Origin: Mycobacterium basiliense
Lineage (GTDB): Bacteria; Actinomycetota; Actinomycetes; Mycobacteriales; Mycobacteriaceae
Assembly (NCBI RefSeq): GCF_900292015.1
Contig: NZ_LR130759.1
Location: 3,162,001-3,226,000 of the forward strand
DNA length: 64,000 nt
Direction of reading: 5' to 3'
The notes under the pieces are model-generated. The model ran no database searches. It was not told where the DNA came from and was given only the letters and a program-made list of their open reading frames with translations. This document shows positions 44,698 through 55,200 of the stretch, one piece after another (positions within the stretch are counted from its first letter, which is position 1; each line of letters begins with the position of its first letter). Both the position numbers and the translations under genes were made by a program.

Positions 44698-45378
44698 ATG
44701 CGAATCGCCGCACTGGTCGCTGTGCCGTTGCTGGTTGCCGGGTGCTCGCACGATCTCGGCACCGACTCGGGGCAACCGCAGACCAGCACGCCGAAGTCCT
44801 CGAGCATCACCGTCTCCCCCACGAGCAGCAAACCGGTGGCGGCCGCTACCGCGCCCGCGGCCGGGGCGCCGATCGCGGCCGTTCGCGCCTGGATAGAGGC
44901 AGGCCGACCGGCCGATCCCAAGCGCTATCACAGTGTGAGCCGTGCCGACGTCACCACCGAGCTCGGCGACGACATCGCGTTCACCGCCCAAGCCGGCAAA
45001 TCATCGTGCATGACGGACTCCAAGCGCACTCCCGGCACGCTGACCTGTCTGGTCCAATTGACCAATCCCGCGCCCGCCCCGGCCACCGCCTACGGCGACT
45101 GGAAGGGCGGCTGGGTCGACTTTGACGGAATGAACCTGCAGGTCGGGGCTTCCCGCGGCGACCCGGGCCCATTTATCAACGGCAACGGGCCCGAGTTGGC
45201 TAACGGCGACTCGTTGTCGTTCGGCGACTACCGCTGCCGGGCCGACCAAGCAGGTCTGTTCTGCATAAACTACGCCCACCAGTCTGCGGTCGGGCTGAGC
45301 GCGGGCGGCGCCGAACCGTTCGGTTGCCTGCGCTCGGTCCCACCACCCGACGGTGTCGGAACGGCATTTAGCTGCTGA
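44698..45378 (+). CDS. lppI: lipoprotein LppI
   Basis: 226-residue lipoprotein, the Rv2046 counterpart by position. The signal sequence MRIAALVAVPLLVAGCS ends in a clear lipobox LVAGC with Cys16 as lipidation site. A Ser/Thr/Pro/Ala-rich linker to about residue 60 leads to a secreted domain with several cysteines (SSCMTDS, LTCLVQL, YRCRAD, LFCINY). Function unknown. Confidence 0.9.
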   Translation: MRIAALVAVPLLVAGCSHDLGTDSGQPQTSTPKSSSITVSPTSSKPVAAATAPAAGAPIAAVRAWIEAGRPADPKRYHSVSRADVTTELGDDIAFTAQAGKSSCMTDSKRTPGTLTCLVQLTNPAPAPATAYGDWKGGWVDFDGMNLQVGASRGDPGPFINGNGPELANGDSLSFGDYRCRADQAGLFCINYAHQSAVGLSAGGAEPFGCLRSVPPPDGVGTAFSC

Positions 45379-45398
45379 AACTGATTCGGGAGGGACAC

Positions 45399-46382
45399 AT
45401 GCCCAAGCCCGTCTTGCGTGTCGCCTACTACCTACTCTGCGCCCTGATGTCTCCGCTGATCCTGATCGGCTACATCGTGTGGGTGGGCAGGGCCATCGTC
45501 ACGGGCCGCTCTGGTGTATCCGGCACCGCGCAGGGCCCGTTGCTCGCCCGGTTCTCCGAGCACAAAGTCGGGACCAGGCGAGACGAGGCGGCGGAGCGGC
45601 TGCTACGGGCCCTGCCCGACGTCCCGAGCCTGGGCCTGCTGCTGGCGGTCGGTCCGCTGCTGCTGGCGCACCGGCTGACCGGTTATCTGCCACGAGCGGT
45701 CAGATACCCGTTCGAGGGCGACATTTCCCCGCCATACGAGGCCTCGGCCCGCATCTGCTTTTTTGACGCGGCAGTCGACCGGCACCTGCGCGACAGCGCG
45801 CAGTTTGTCATCCTCGGCGCGGGTTTCGACACACGCGCCTATCGCCTTCCGAACGACCGGCGGGTGCGAGTGTTCGAGGTCGATTCGCCACAAACGCAGC
45901 TGGTCAAGCGCGCGGCACTCAAGAAGGCGGGCATTGATTCGCGAGGGGTGACCTTTGTGCCGGCCGACTTCGAGGCGCAGGACTGGCTGGCCTGCCTGAC
46001 CGGGGCGGGCTTCGACCCTGCCCGGCGGACGCTGTTCCTGTGGGAGGGCGTGACGATGTACCTCAACCGTGAGGCCGTCGAAGACACCCTGCGGAAGATC
46101 GCGTCGACGGCGCCCGGAAGTGTCGTCACATTTGACTACTTCACTACCGAAGCTCTGGAATCGCGTTCGCTGTATTGGCGTTATGGCCGAGCCGCGACAA
46201 AGGCCGCTGGTGAGAAGTTGAAGTTCGGCGTCGACAGTACTCCGCCCTCCCGCCAGCGGTTGGCCGAGCTGCTGCGATCCTGTGGGCTTTCGCTATCCGA
46301 GCAGCGCACCCTCGGTGCAGACACCCAGACTCGGCGCGCCTGGGGCGGGTTCGCGACCGCGACGGTGCCGACATCGGCCTAG
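45399..46382 (+). CDS. class I SAM methyltransferase, LCMT/PPM family
   Basis: 327 residues. An N-terminal hydrophobic segment (about 8-30) suggests membrane anchoring. The SAM site FVILGAGFDTRAYRL (about 138-152) with VFEVDSPQTQLVKRAAL is that of the leucine-carboxyl-methyltransferase-like family, abundant in mycobacteria as putative O-methyltransferases. FLWEGVTMYLN is the second family motif. The gene lies 20 bases after lppI. Methyl acceptor unknown. Confidence 0.88.
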   Translation: MPKPVLRVAYYLLCALMSPLILIGYIVWVGRAIVTGRSGVSGTAQGPLLARFSEHKVGTRRDEAAERLLRALPDVPSLGLLLAVGPLLLAHRLTGYLPRAVRYPFEGDISPPYEASARICFFDAAVDRHLRDSAQFVILGAGFDTRAYRLPNDRRVRVFEVDSPQTQLVKRAALKKAGIDSRGVTFVPADFEAQDWLACLTGAGFDPARRTLFLWEGVTMYLNREAVEDTLRKIASTAPGSVVTFDYFTTEALESRSLYWRYGRAATKAAGEKLKFGVDSTPPSRQRLAELLRSCGLSLSEQRTLGADTQTRRAWGGFATATVPTSA

Positions 46383-46573
46383 AGTCGGACCGCGGTCAAG
46401 GCCCGTCTGCGTCGCTTTCGCTGCCGCGCAGGAGTTTTCGGGGTGGTGGTAGGTGTTGGTTCGGCCGACGTAGCTTCTGGAGCAAATCCCCAGACCTGGA
46501 CTGCAGTACGTCGGCCTGCCGGCAGCACCGTCTTCGACAGCAGCAGTCTTTCGACGCAGGCCGGGCCTGGCAC
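46379..46573 (-). CDS. possible small basic protein, unrecognised
   Basis: 64-residue frame with a Thr/Pro then Lys/Arg-rich end (TPARQRKRRRRALTAV), downstream of the pks12 cluster on the same strand. It overlaps the end of the methyltransferase gene by four bases. No family or ribosome-binding site supports it. Confidence 0.2.
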   Translation of the reverse strand: MPGPACVERLLLSKTVLPAGRRTAVQVWGFAPEATSAEPTPTTTPKTPARQRKRRRRALTAVRL

Positions 46574-46603
46574 CGGCGTGGGCCTCTGCGGCCGGCGAAG
46601 CGG

Positions 46604-49252
46604 CTAACGGCCCGTCGGCAACGAAGAGTCACTTTCGAGCCCGGGCTCGGGCTCGAGCACATGTATCTCGCCCGTAGCGCCATCGACCTCGATGAGCGCT
46701 CCCGGCGGCAACAGCCGGGTGGCGCCCTGGACGTCGACCACGCAGGGAAATCCGAACTCGCGGGCCACCACTGCCGCGTGCGACATCGGACCGCCGAGCT
46801 CGGTGACCACGGCGGCGGCGTAGCAGAAGGCGGCGGTGTAGCCGACGTCGGTGACTTCGGCGACCAGGATCTCGCCCGGCTGCAGATCATCGATGGTATC
46901 CGGACGCACGATCCGCACCCGGCCACGGACCCGGCCACCGCAGACACCGACTCCCTGCAAGGTATTCCCCGCTGTGAGGGCCACCGTAGCGGCGGTCGAC
47001 GGCGTCCAGCTCCCGCTGAACACCGCGGGCGGAACGATCGCCGCCAGCCTGCGTTGTTCTGCTCGACGCCGCGCCACCAGCTTCGAAACGTCGGCGGGCA
47101 GCGCGTCGAGTTCGTCTACCAGAAGGTAGAAAACGTCCTCGGGGGCTTGCAGCACGCCGGCCTCAGTGAGCCGGCTGCCATACTCGCGCAGTAGACCGCG
47201 CAAGACCCAAATCGCACGCACCATTTTGTCGCGGCGGACCTCGCGATCGCGGAGTTGTCGTGCCGCCAGCAATGCAACGGGCTTGGCACGCAACGGAATC
47301 GCCGGGCTGTGCGGCTGCGGCGAAGGCGGTGCACTCAAGGCCTTGGCCACCATGCCCACCAGCAACTCCGGGTTGTCCGCGTAGCTGGTCGACATCATCT
47401 CGACCTCAGCGGGACCGCGGTGCCCGATCAATGAAAGCTCGGCCAATACCGCCGCATGAAACTCCGGGGCCACCATGGCCAGCTTGCCCAAGCGGTCCCC
47501 CGGCTCCGACAGCAACCGCATCACGTCCGAATCACGGCGCGCCGCACCTACCAACCGCTGCACCGCCTCCACCGATCGGGCACTGACCAATTCCGGCCCA
47601 GCGGCCGGCGCGGTGTCTCGTCCGCATAAGCCACGTAGCAACACGTTGAATGCGGCACAGAGCATGAAAGACCCGGAGGCCAGCACCCAGCCATGGACCA
47701 CGTGATCGCGCGCCAGCAGGATCAGGCTCAGGAGCCGACGGTCCTGCATCCCTGCGACGTCACTGGCCAGATGTTCCAGTCGATCGACGTCGCCGAGATA
47801 GTCGCCGGTGTCGCGGGTCGAGCCAGCGCTCAGACCCACCAGATTGACACCGAATACCCCGATGTTGCGGATGGTGCGCAGCTGCTTACGGGCCCAACTG
47901 GATTCCGACGGCGGGCGTTCCTCGCCAAAGATCGGCAACGAGGCCATGCTCGGGCCGAAGAAACCACTGTTGCTGACGATCATTGCGGGTTTGGCGAACG
48001 GCACGGTCTCGGCCATGAAGTGCGCGGAGGTGATGGCCCCGTAAAGCCGGTGCGCAAAAACCGCGACGGTCCGCAACGCGATTTCCCGCTGGATCATCCC
48101 ACCGGGCCGCAGCCGCTCGGCGATGCCCACGCCGCCGGCACGCAGCCCACGCACGGTGACCGACGCCGACGAAGGTGAGAACGGACCGGGCAGCGCCTCG
48201 GATAGATTGGTAGCCAAGAACGTCGGAAAACGCGGGTCGACCGGGGTATCGAACTCGCCGTTAACCCCCTGCGGGCCCGCCAATCTGGGCACCACGCCGT
48301 CCTCGGCTGGGACGTCGGGGGCCGGAAGATCCTGGATCGTCGCCAGCCGCCAAGGCAGCGATAACACCCGCTTGCCCACCGAAATCCGGCCACGCACTGC
48401 CAAGGCCAAGTCCGCGATGGACTCCTCCGCTGTCCAGGCCGGTTGAAAACCCCAATCATCCTGCAGCCGACTGGTATCCAGCGCGGGGGCATCTTCCACC
48501 AGCTCGAATTCGGCGAACGACGAAACGCGCCGCAGCAACTGTCTAGAACCGAACGGCAGGATGCGCCGGCCCAGCGCAGTGGCGATCTCGCGCAACGTCA
48601 GCTCACCCGGCGCGGCCAGGTTCACCGGGCCGGTGTCGGTTGCCACGATTGCACGGGTCAGGAGTCGCAGCACGTCATCAACGTGAACCACTTGCGCCGC
48701 GCAATCGGCTGAGCCGTCTGGAAATACTGGCAGCGCCAACAATTGGCGGACCCAGTTGTCAACGTTTCGGCCGACAATGAGTGCAGACCGCACGGCGACC
48801 CAGTCTGCACCGGAGTCGGCCACCATCTGCTCGACTCGGGCCTTGTGTTCACCCTCTCGCGAAGCCGGCGCCACTTTGTCGTGTTCACTCGCCGATGTGT
48901 CGAGGCCAGGCTGGTAGACGTGTGCCGAGCTGGTGAACACGATACGTTGGGTTCCGGTTTCGATCATCGCGTCCAGAACGTTGCGCGCACCATCGATATT
49001 GATCTGACGGCTGATCGGGCTATCCGGGCCCGTAGTCCTGGCCCACGCGCAGTGCGCGACGACGTCCGCGCCCGCTATTGCCAGCCGCACCGCGGCGGCG
49101 TCGCGGATGTCGGCTGCGACGAAACTAGCTGCACTCGGCCAGCTTTCGAGTCTATGACGGGCGATGCCGACAACCTCATGACCCTGGCCGAGCAATCTGC
49201 CGACGATGCCACGGCCGATTACTCCGCTGGCCCCGGTGACCGCAACTCTCAC
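46604..49252 (-). CDS. epimerase / PEP-utilising-domain fusion protein (Rv2047c-like)
   Basis: 882 residues (Rv2047c is about 854). Residues 1-300 are an NAD-dependent epimerase fold: VAVTGASGVIGRGIVG, then FTSSAHVYQ, where the usual YxxxK is not evident. The middle is helical and not assigned. Residues about 780-870 are a PEP-utilising mobile (phosphohistidine) domain with GGPMSHAAVVAREFGFPCVVDV, where the His is the phospho-carrier. The gene begins 16 bases after pks12. In M. tuberculosis the homologous locus is linked to mannosyl-phosphomycoketide production; its step is not established. Confidence 0.9.
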   Translation of the reverse strand: MRVAVTGASGVIGRGIVGRLLGQGHEVVGIARHRLESWPSAASFVAADIRDAAAVRLAIAGADVVAHCAWARTTGPDSPISRQINIDGARNVLDAMIETGTQRIVFTSSAHVYQPGLDTSASEHDKVAPASREGEHKARVEQMVADSGADWVAVRSALIVGRNVDNWVRQLLALPVFPDGSADCAAQVVHVDDVLRLLTRAIVATDTGPVNLAAPGELTLREIATALGRRILPFGSRQLLRRVSSFAEFELVEDAPALDTSRLQDDWGFQPAWTAEESIADLALAVRGRISVGKRVLSLPWRLATIQDLPAPDVPAEDGVVPRLAGPQGVNGEFDTPVDPRFPTFLATNLSEALPGPFSPSSASVTVRGLRAGGVGIAERLRPGGMIQREIALRTVAVFAHRLYGAITSAHFMAETVPFAKPAMIVSNSGFFGPSMASLPIFGEERPPSESSWARKQLRTIRNIGVFGVNLVGLSAGSTRDTGDYLGDVDRLEHLASDVAGMQDRRLLSLILLARDHVVHGWVLASGSFMLCAAFNVLLRGLCGRDTAPAAGPELVSARSVEAVQRLVGAARRDSDVMRLLSEPGDRLGKLAMVAPEFHAAVLAELSLIGHRGPAEVEMMSTSYADNPELLVGMVAKALSAPPSPQPHSPAIPLRAKPVALLAARQLRDREVRRDKMVRAIWVLRGLLREYGSRLTEAGVLQAPEDVFYLLVDELDALPADVSKLVARRRAEQRRLAAIVPPAVFSGSWTPSTAATVALTAGNTLQGVGVCGGRVRGRVRIVRPDTIDDLQPGEILVAEVTDVGYTAAFCYAAAVVTELGGPMSHAAVVAREFGFPCVVDVQGATRLLPPGALIEVDGATGEIHVLEPEPGLESDSSLPTGR

Positions 49253-49268
49253 TGGGTTTCCTCTTGCC

Positions 49269-52200
49269 CTATTCGTCGTCGTTCAAGAACGCGGCGTTGA
49301 CGAGGTCATTGAGGTCCATGTCCGCAAGGTCCTTCTCCGGACTCGCGGCCGGGGACGAGGTCTGACCGTTGCCCTCGGTTTCATTGGCCAAAGCAAGCAA
49401 CAGATCCAGCACCCCTGCCTGACGAAGGCGCTTAACTGGAATCGATGCCACCACCCGCTGCAATTCGGCTTCGCCTGGTGCGACCGCCGGACTTTCCTGC
49501 GGCGCCGAGCCGAGAAGTTCTCGGTGCATGTAGCCAGCCAATGCCGCCGAATTGGGATAGTCGAAGATGAGGGTGGGCGAAAGCGCCAGTCCAGTAGACG
49601 ATTTGAGCCTGTTGCGCATTTCCACGGCGGTCAGCGAATCAAATCCCAGTTCCTGGAAAGCGCGGTCCGGGTCAATCGCCTCCGGACTGGAGGTGCCCAG
49701 CACGGTCGCAATGTTGGAACGAACCAGGTCCAATAGGACGGCGCGCTGCTCGTCTTCGGGCAATCCGTCAAGACGTTGCAGCAGAGCAGATTTCGACTTC
49801 GCGGCCGCCAGCGAGTCGTCCACCTGGCGCCGGGTCGGTGCGTTGATCAGATCGACGAACATCGGCGGCAAGGTGCCGTTGTCGAACTTGACCCGCAATG
49901 CCGCGAAATCGATATGGGCGGGCAGCATGAACGGCTCGTCGACAATCATTGCGGTGTCCAACAAACCAAGAGCTTCATCGGAAGACATCGCGACGATGCC
50001 GTCGCGGGCGAATCGTTTGAAGTCGACCGCCGCTAACCCACCGGTCATGGTGCTGGCCTGATCCCACAATCCCCATCCCAGCGAGATCGCCGGCAGACCG
50101 TGCGTCCGACGGTGTACGGCCAGCGCATCCAGGAAGGAGTTGGCGGCCGCATAATTCCCCTGACCCGACGAGCCCACCAGCCCGGCCATCGACGAAAACA
50201 TCACGAACGCAGCCACATCCAGGTCGCGGGTGAGCTCGTGCAAATTCCATACCGCATCGACCTTGGTCCGCAGCACGGTTTCCATCCGCTCGGGCGTCAG
50301 CGAGGTCACCACCGCGTCATCGAGCGCTCCTGCCGTATGAATCACCGCCGAGAGCGGATGCTGCACGGGAATGTCGGCGATCACCTTCGCCAGCGCCGCA
50401 CGATCGGCCGCGTCACAGGCAAGCACCTGCACCTGGGCACCGGTCGCAGTCAGTTCGGCCACCAACTCCGCCGCCCCTGGCGCATCCGGACCGCGTCGAC
50501 TGACCAACAACAGCTGACGCACACCGTGGCGGGTCACGAAGTGCCGCGCCAACGCCGAACCCGCCATGCCGGTCCCGCCGGTGATCAGCACCGTGCCCGA
50601 CGCCCATGCGTCCGGCATGGTCATCACCACCTTGCCGACGTGCCGAGCTTGGCTCAGGTACCGCAACGCCGCCGGCGCGCGCCGTACATCAAACGTCGTG
50701 ACCGGCAACGGCCGCAACACATCCTCGTCGAACAGCGCCGCCAGCTCGGCAAGGATCTGCTGCAGGCGGTCCGCTCCCGCCTCGAAGAGGTCGAAGGCGC
50801 GGTAGCGGACATCCGCATGTTGCTCGGCGACCACGCCGGGTTCACGGATGTCCGTCTTACCCATCTCCAAAAACACCCCACCGGGGGCGACCAGGCGCAG
50901 TGACGCGTCCACGAAATCGCCGGCCAGTGAGTCCAAGACCACATCCACACCACGCCCGCAGGTGACCGCGCGGAACTTGTCCTCGAATTCCAAGGTGCGC
51001 GAGTCACCAATGTGCTCTTCGTCGAATCCCATGGCCCGCAAGGTGTCCCACTTGCCGACGCTGGCGGTGGCGAACACCTCAAGTCCCCAATGCCGGGCCA
51101 GTTGCACAGCCGCCATACCGACGCCACCCGTCGCGGCATGCACCAATATCCGCTGTCCCGGCTTGACCGAGGCAAGATCACTCAGTGCGTAGTAGGCGGT
51201 GGCGAACACCACCGATGTGGTGGCCGCAGCGGTGTGCGACCATCCCGCCGGAACCTTGACCAGCAGCCGGTGATCGGTGACGGCGATAGTTCCAGTGCCC
51301 TCGGGGAACAGGCCCATGACACGGTCGCCGACGGCGAAACGCTCGTTGTCCGCGGCACTTGCCGGGGCCGTTTCCACCACGACACCGGAAGCTTCCACCC
51401 CCATGACCGCATCCGGATCGGGGTAAAGGCCGAGTGCGATCATGACGTCCCGGAAATTGGCTGCGACGGCAGCCAATCGCACGCGCACGTGCCCGGCCCG
51501 CAATGGTGCATCGACGTCGGGAATGGGTTCTAAGCGCAGGTTTTCGAAGGTGCCGGCCGAGCTCATAGCCAACCGCCACGGTACGTCGCCCGGTGGCACC
51601 AACACCCCAGCAACGGCGCGACCGCCATGCACCCGTGCGGTGTACACCTGCCCGCCACGCCACAGCACCTGGGGTTCGCCGACCGCCAACACCGCGGCCA
51701 CCGCCGCTTCGTTTAGGGCGGCATCGCTGTCCACCAACACGATCCGGCCGGGGTGCTCGGTCTGCGCCGCACGCACCAATCCCCACACCGCCGCACCGGC
51801 CAAATCGGTGACATCCTGACCGGGCAACGCCACGGCACCCCGTGTCGCCACCACCAACACCCCGGCCCCATCGCGAGACAGCCAGGACCGCAGCACATCG
51901 AGCACCGAACCGGTGGCCGCGTAGACACCGGCCACCACATCATCGGTAGCCGGCGCGGATTCGAAAACCACCGCATCCCCAGCGGCCTCCACGGCATCGA
52001 GGTCCGTCACGCCCCAGACGTGTACCGGCATCGCCGCGACTTCGGCCGGCGGCTGTGCCGACCACACGACCTCGAACAGCCGGTCGGGGCCGGATCCGGA
52101 CACCGCCGCCCGCAGCTGCTGATCGGTCACCGGTCGCGCCAGCATCGATGCGACCGACAACACCGGCAACCCCAGTCCATCGGCCAGCTCGATCGACACC

Positions 52201-55200
52201 GCCGACGGCCCCGCCGGCGCGATGTGGGCGCGCACCGCCTGGGCCCCCGCGGCGTGCAGCGCCACGCCCTGCCAGGAGAACGGAACCAGCACCGAACCCT
52301 CGGCAACCCCGAAATCGTCGGCGCCGTTAGCGGCCAGTATCACAGCATGTAGGGCCGCATCCAGCAACGCGGGATGGACACCGAAGCCCGCCACCGATAC
52401 CCCGGCGTCCTCGGGCAACGCCACCTCGGCGAACACCTCGTCACCGCGGCGCCACATCGACGTCAGTCCACGAAACGCCGGGCCATACGTGTAGCCGCGC
52501 TGCGCCAACTGCTCATAGCCGTCGGCGACTTCGATGGCTACCGCTCCGGCGGGCGGCCACGCCGACAGCTCGGCCGCGGGCTCCGCGGCGCGTCTGCTCA
52601 GCATTCCCTCGGCGTGCGCCAGCCAGCCGGCCCCGTCCTCGGCGCGGCCGTAAATCGACACCGCCCGGGCACCCGATTCGTCGGCGTCACCCACGACAAC
52701 CTGCACCGCAACCGAACCGCCAGCGGGCAGTACCAAAGGCGCGGCCAGCGTCAATTCGTCAACCACTCCGCAGCCCACTTCGTCCCCGGCCCGAATCGCC
52801 AACTCGACGAAACCAGCACCCGGGAAGATCACCACGCCGCCAACGGCGTGATCAGCCAACCAGCCCTGTGCGCGAGACGACAACCGACCGGTCAGCACCA
52901 CGCCGCCGGAGGCCGGCAACTCCACCAACGCGCCCAGCAGCGCGTGCTCGCTGGCCTGCAGACCCAGGCCTGCCGCGTCGGCCGCAACTCCGTCACCGGA
53001 CAGCCAGAACCGCCGCCGCTCAAAGGCGTAGGTCGGTAACTCCACAAAGCTTGCCTGCCCGATGACAGCGCGCCAGTCCACCTGCATGCCCGACACGAAG
53101 GCCGCGGCCACGGCATTGACCAGCGTCGCCGGCTCGGGGCGGTCTTTGCGCAGCGCAGTGGTGGTGACGATGGCTGGACCATCCGTCAGCACCTCTTCGA
53201 TCGACGCGGTCAGGCCACTGCTGGGCCCGACTTCGAAGAAGCGCGTCGCCCCCGCCGATTGCGCAAACCGGACACTGTCGGCGAACCGGACCGTCTCTCG
53301 GACGTGGCTTGTCCAGTAGGCCGCGGACCCGTAGTCCTCACCTGCCAACTGCCCTGTCACGTTGGAGATGATCGGGACGGCTGGCGCTCCGGTGGTCAAA
53401 CCCGCAGCGACGGTAGCGAATTCCTCGATCATCGGATCCATCAGCGGCGAGTGGAATGCGTGCGAGACGGCCAGTTGGTGAACCCGGCGGCCGTCAGCGC
53501 GCAGCCGGTCAGCGATAGCGATGACCGCGTTCTGCGCACCGGAAATCACCACGGAAGTGGGGCCGTTGACGGCGGCAATGCTGACCTCGGGGCTCAGCAG
53601 CGGTGCCACCTCGGCTTCGGTCCCCTGCACCGCGACCATCGCCCCGCCGGCCGGCAGGGCCTGCATGAATCGGCCGCGGGCGGCTACCAGCACCGCCGCG
53701 TTCTCCAGGGATAGGACACCGGCCACATGGGCCGCGGACAACTCACCGACCGAATGGCCCATGACGAAATCGGGTTGCACGCCCCACGATTCCAGCAGTC
53801 GGTACAGCGCAACTTCCACTGCGAACAGCGCCGCCTGTGCGAACTCCGTTGAGTTCAACAGGTTTTCATCGTGCCCCCAGATAACCTCGCGCAGTGGTCG
53901 CAGTAGGTGGCGGTCCAATTCGCCGACCACGGTGTTAAACGCCTCGGCGAACACCGGATAACCCGCGTGCAATCCCATTCCCATGCCGAGCAATTGGGAG
54001 CCTTGGCCGGGGAAGACGAACACGGTCTTGCCCGCGGGCTGAGCCACACCGCGCAACACCGCGCCGCCCAGCTCCTCACCAGCTAACTCATCTAACCCAG
54101 CCAGCAAACCATCCTGACCACCACCAACCACCACCGCACGATGCTCAAAAGTCGACCGACCCGCCAGCGACCACCCCACATCAGCCACACCCAACTCACC
54201 ATGAGCCCGCACATAACCCGCCAACCGCGCCGCCTGCGCCCCCAACGCCGACGCCGACTTCGCCGAGACCACCCACGGCACCACCGGCACCACCGAAGCC
54301 ACCGACGCCACCGGCTCAACCGGCCCAACCGCCTCCACAATCACATGCGCATTAGTGCCACTAATCCCAAACGACGACACCCCCGCCCGCCGCGGCCGCA
54401 CCCCCACCGGCCAAGGCTGCGCCGAAGTCAACAACGACACCGCCCCCACCGACCAATCCACATGCGGAGACGGCTCATCGACATGCAACGTCGCCGGCAA
54501 CACCTCATGACGCATCGCCAACACCATCTTGATCACACCAGCCACACCCGCCGCAGCCTGCGTATGACCCATATTCGACTTAATCGACCCCAACCACAGC
54601 GGCCCGCCACCATCACCGCGATCCTGCCCATAGGTCGCCAACAACGCCTGCGCCTCAATCGGATCCCCCAACGTGGTCCCAGTCCCATGACCCTCAACCA
54701 CATCCACATCCGCCGCGCCCAACCCCGCATTAGCCAACGCCGCACGCACCACCCGCTGCTGCGAGGGACCATTAGGCGCCGTCAACCCATTCGACGCCCC
54801 ATCCTGATTCACCGCAGAACCCCGCACCACCGCCAACACCGGATGACCCAACCGCCGCGCATCCGAAAGCCGCTCCACCACCAACATTCCCCCGCCCTCG
54901 GAGAATCCGGTGCCATCGGCCGCGCCGGCAAAGGCCTTGCACCGCCCGTCGGTTGACAAGCCGCGCCACCGACTGAACTCGACAAAAATGTCCGGGGTGG
55001 CATTGATGGTGACCCCGCCGGCCAGCGCCAAATCACATTCCCCCGAACGCAACGACTGCACCGCCATATGCAACGCCACCAACGACGACGAACACGCCGT
55101 ATCCACCGACACCGCCGGGCCCTCCAACCCCAGCACATAAGCCACCCGACCAGACGCGACGCTGGACAGCTGGCCGGTCAACCGGAAGCCCTCCACCGGT

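Noticed and set aside
54141..54956. Long Arg/His-rich plus-strand frames within pks12 (also 60216-61535)
   Set aside because: They are shadows of the repeated KS-AT region; their duplication simply mirrors the module repeats.
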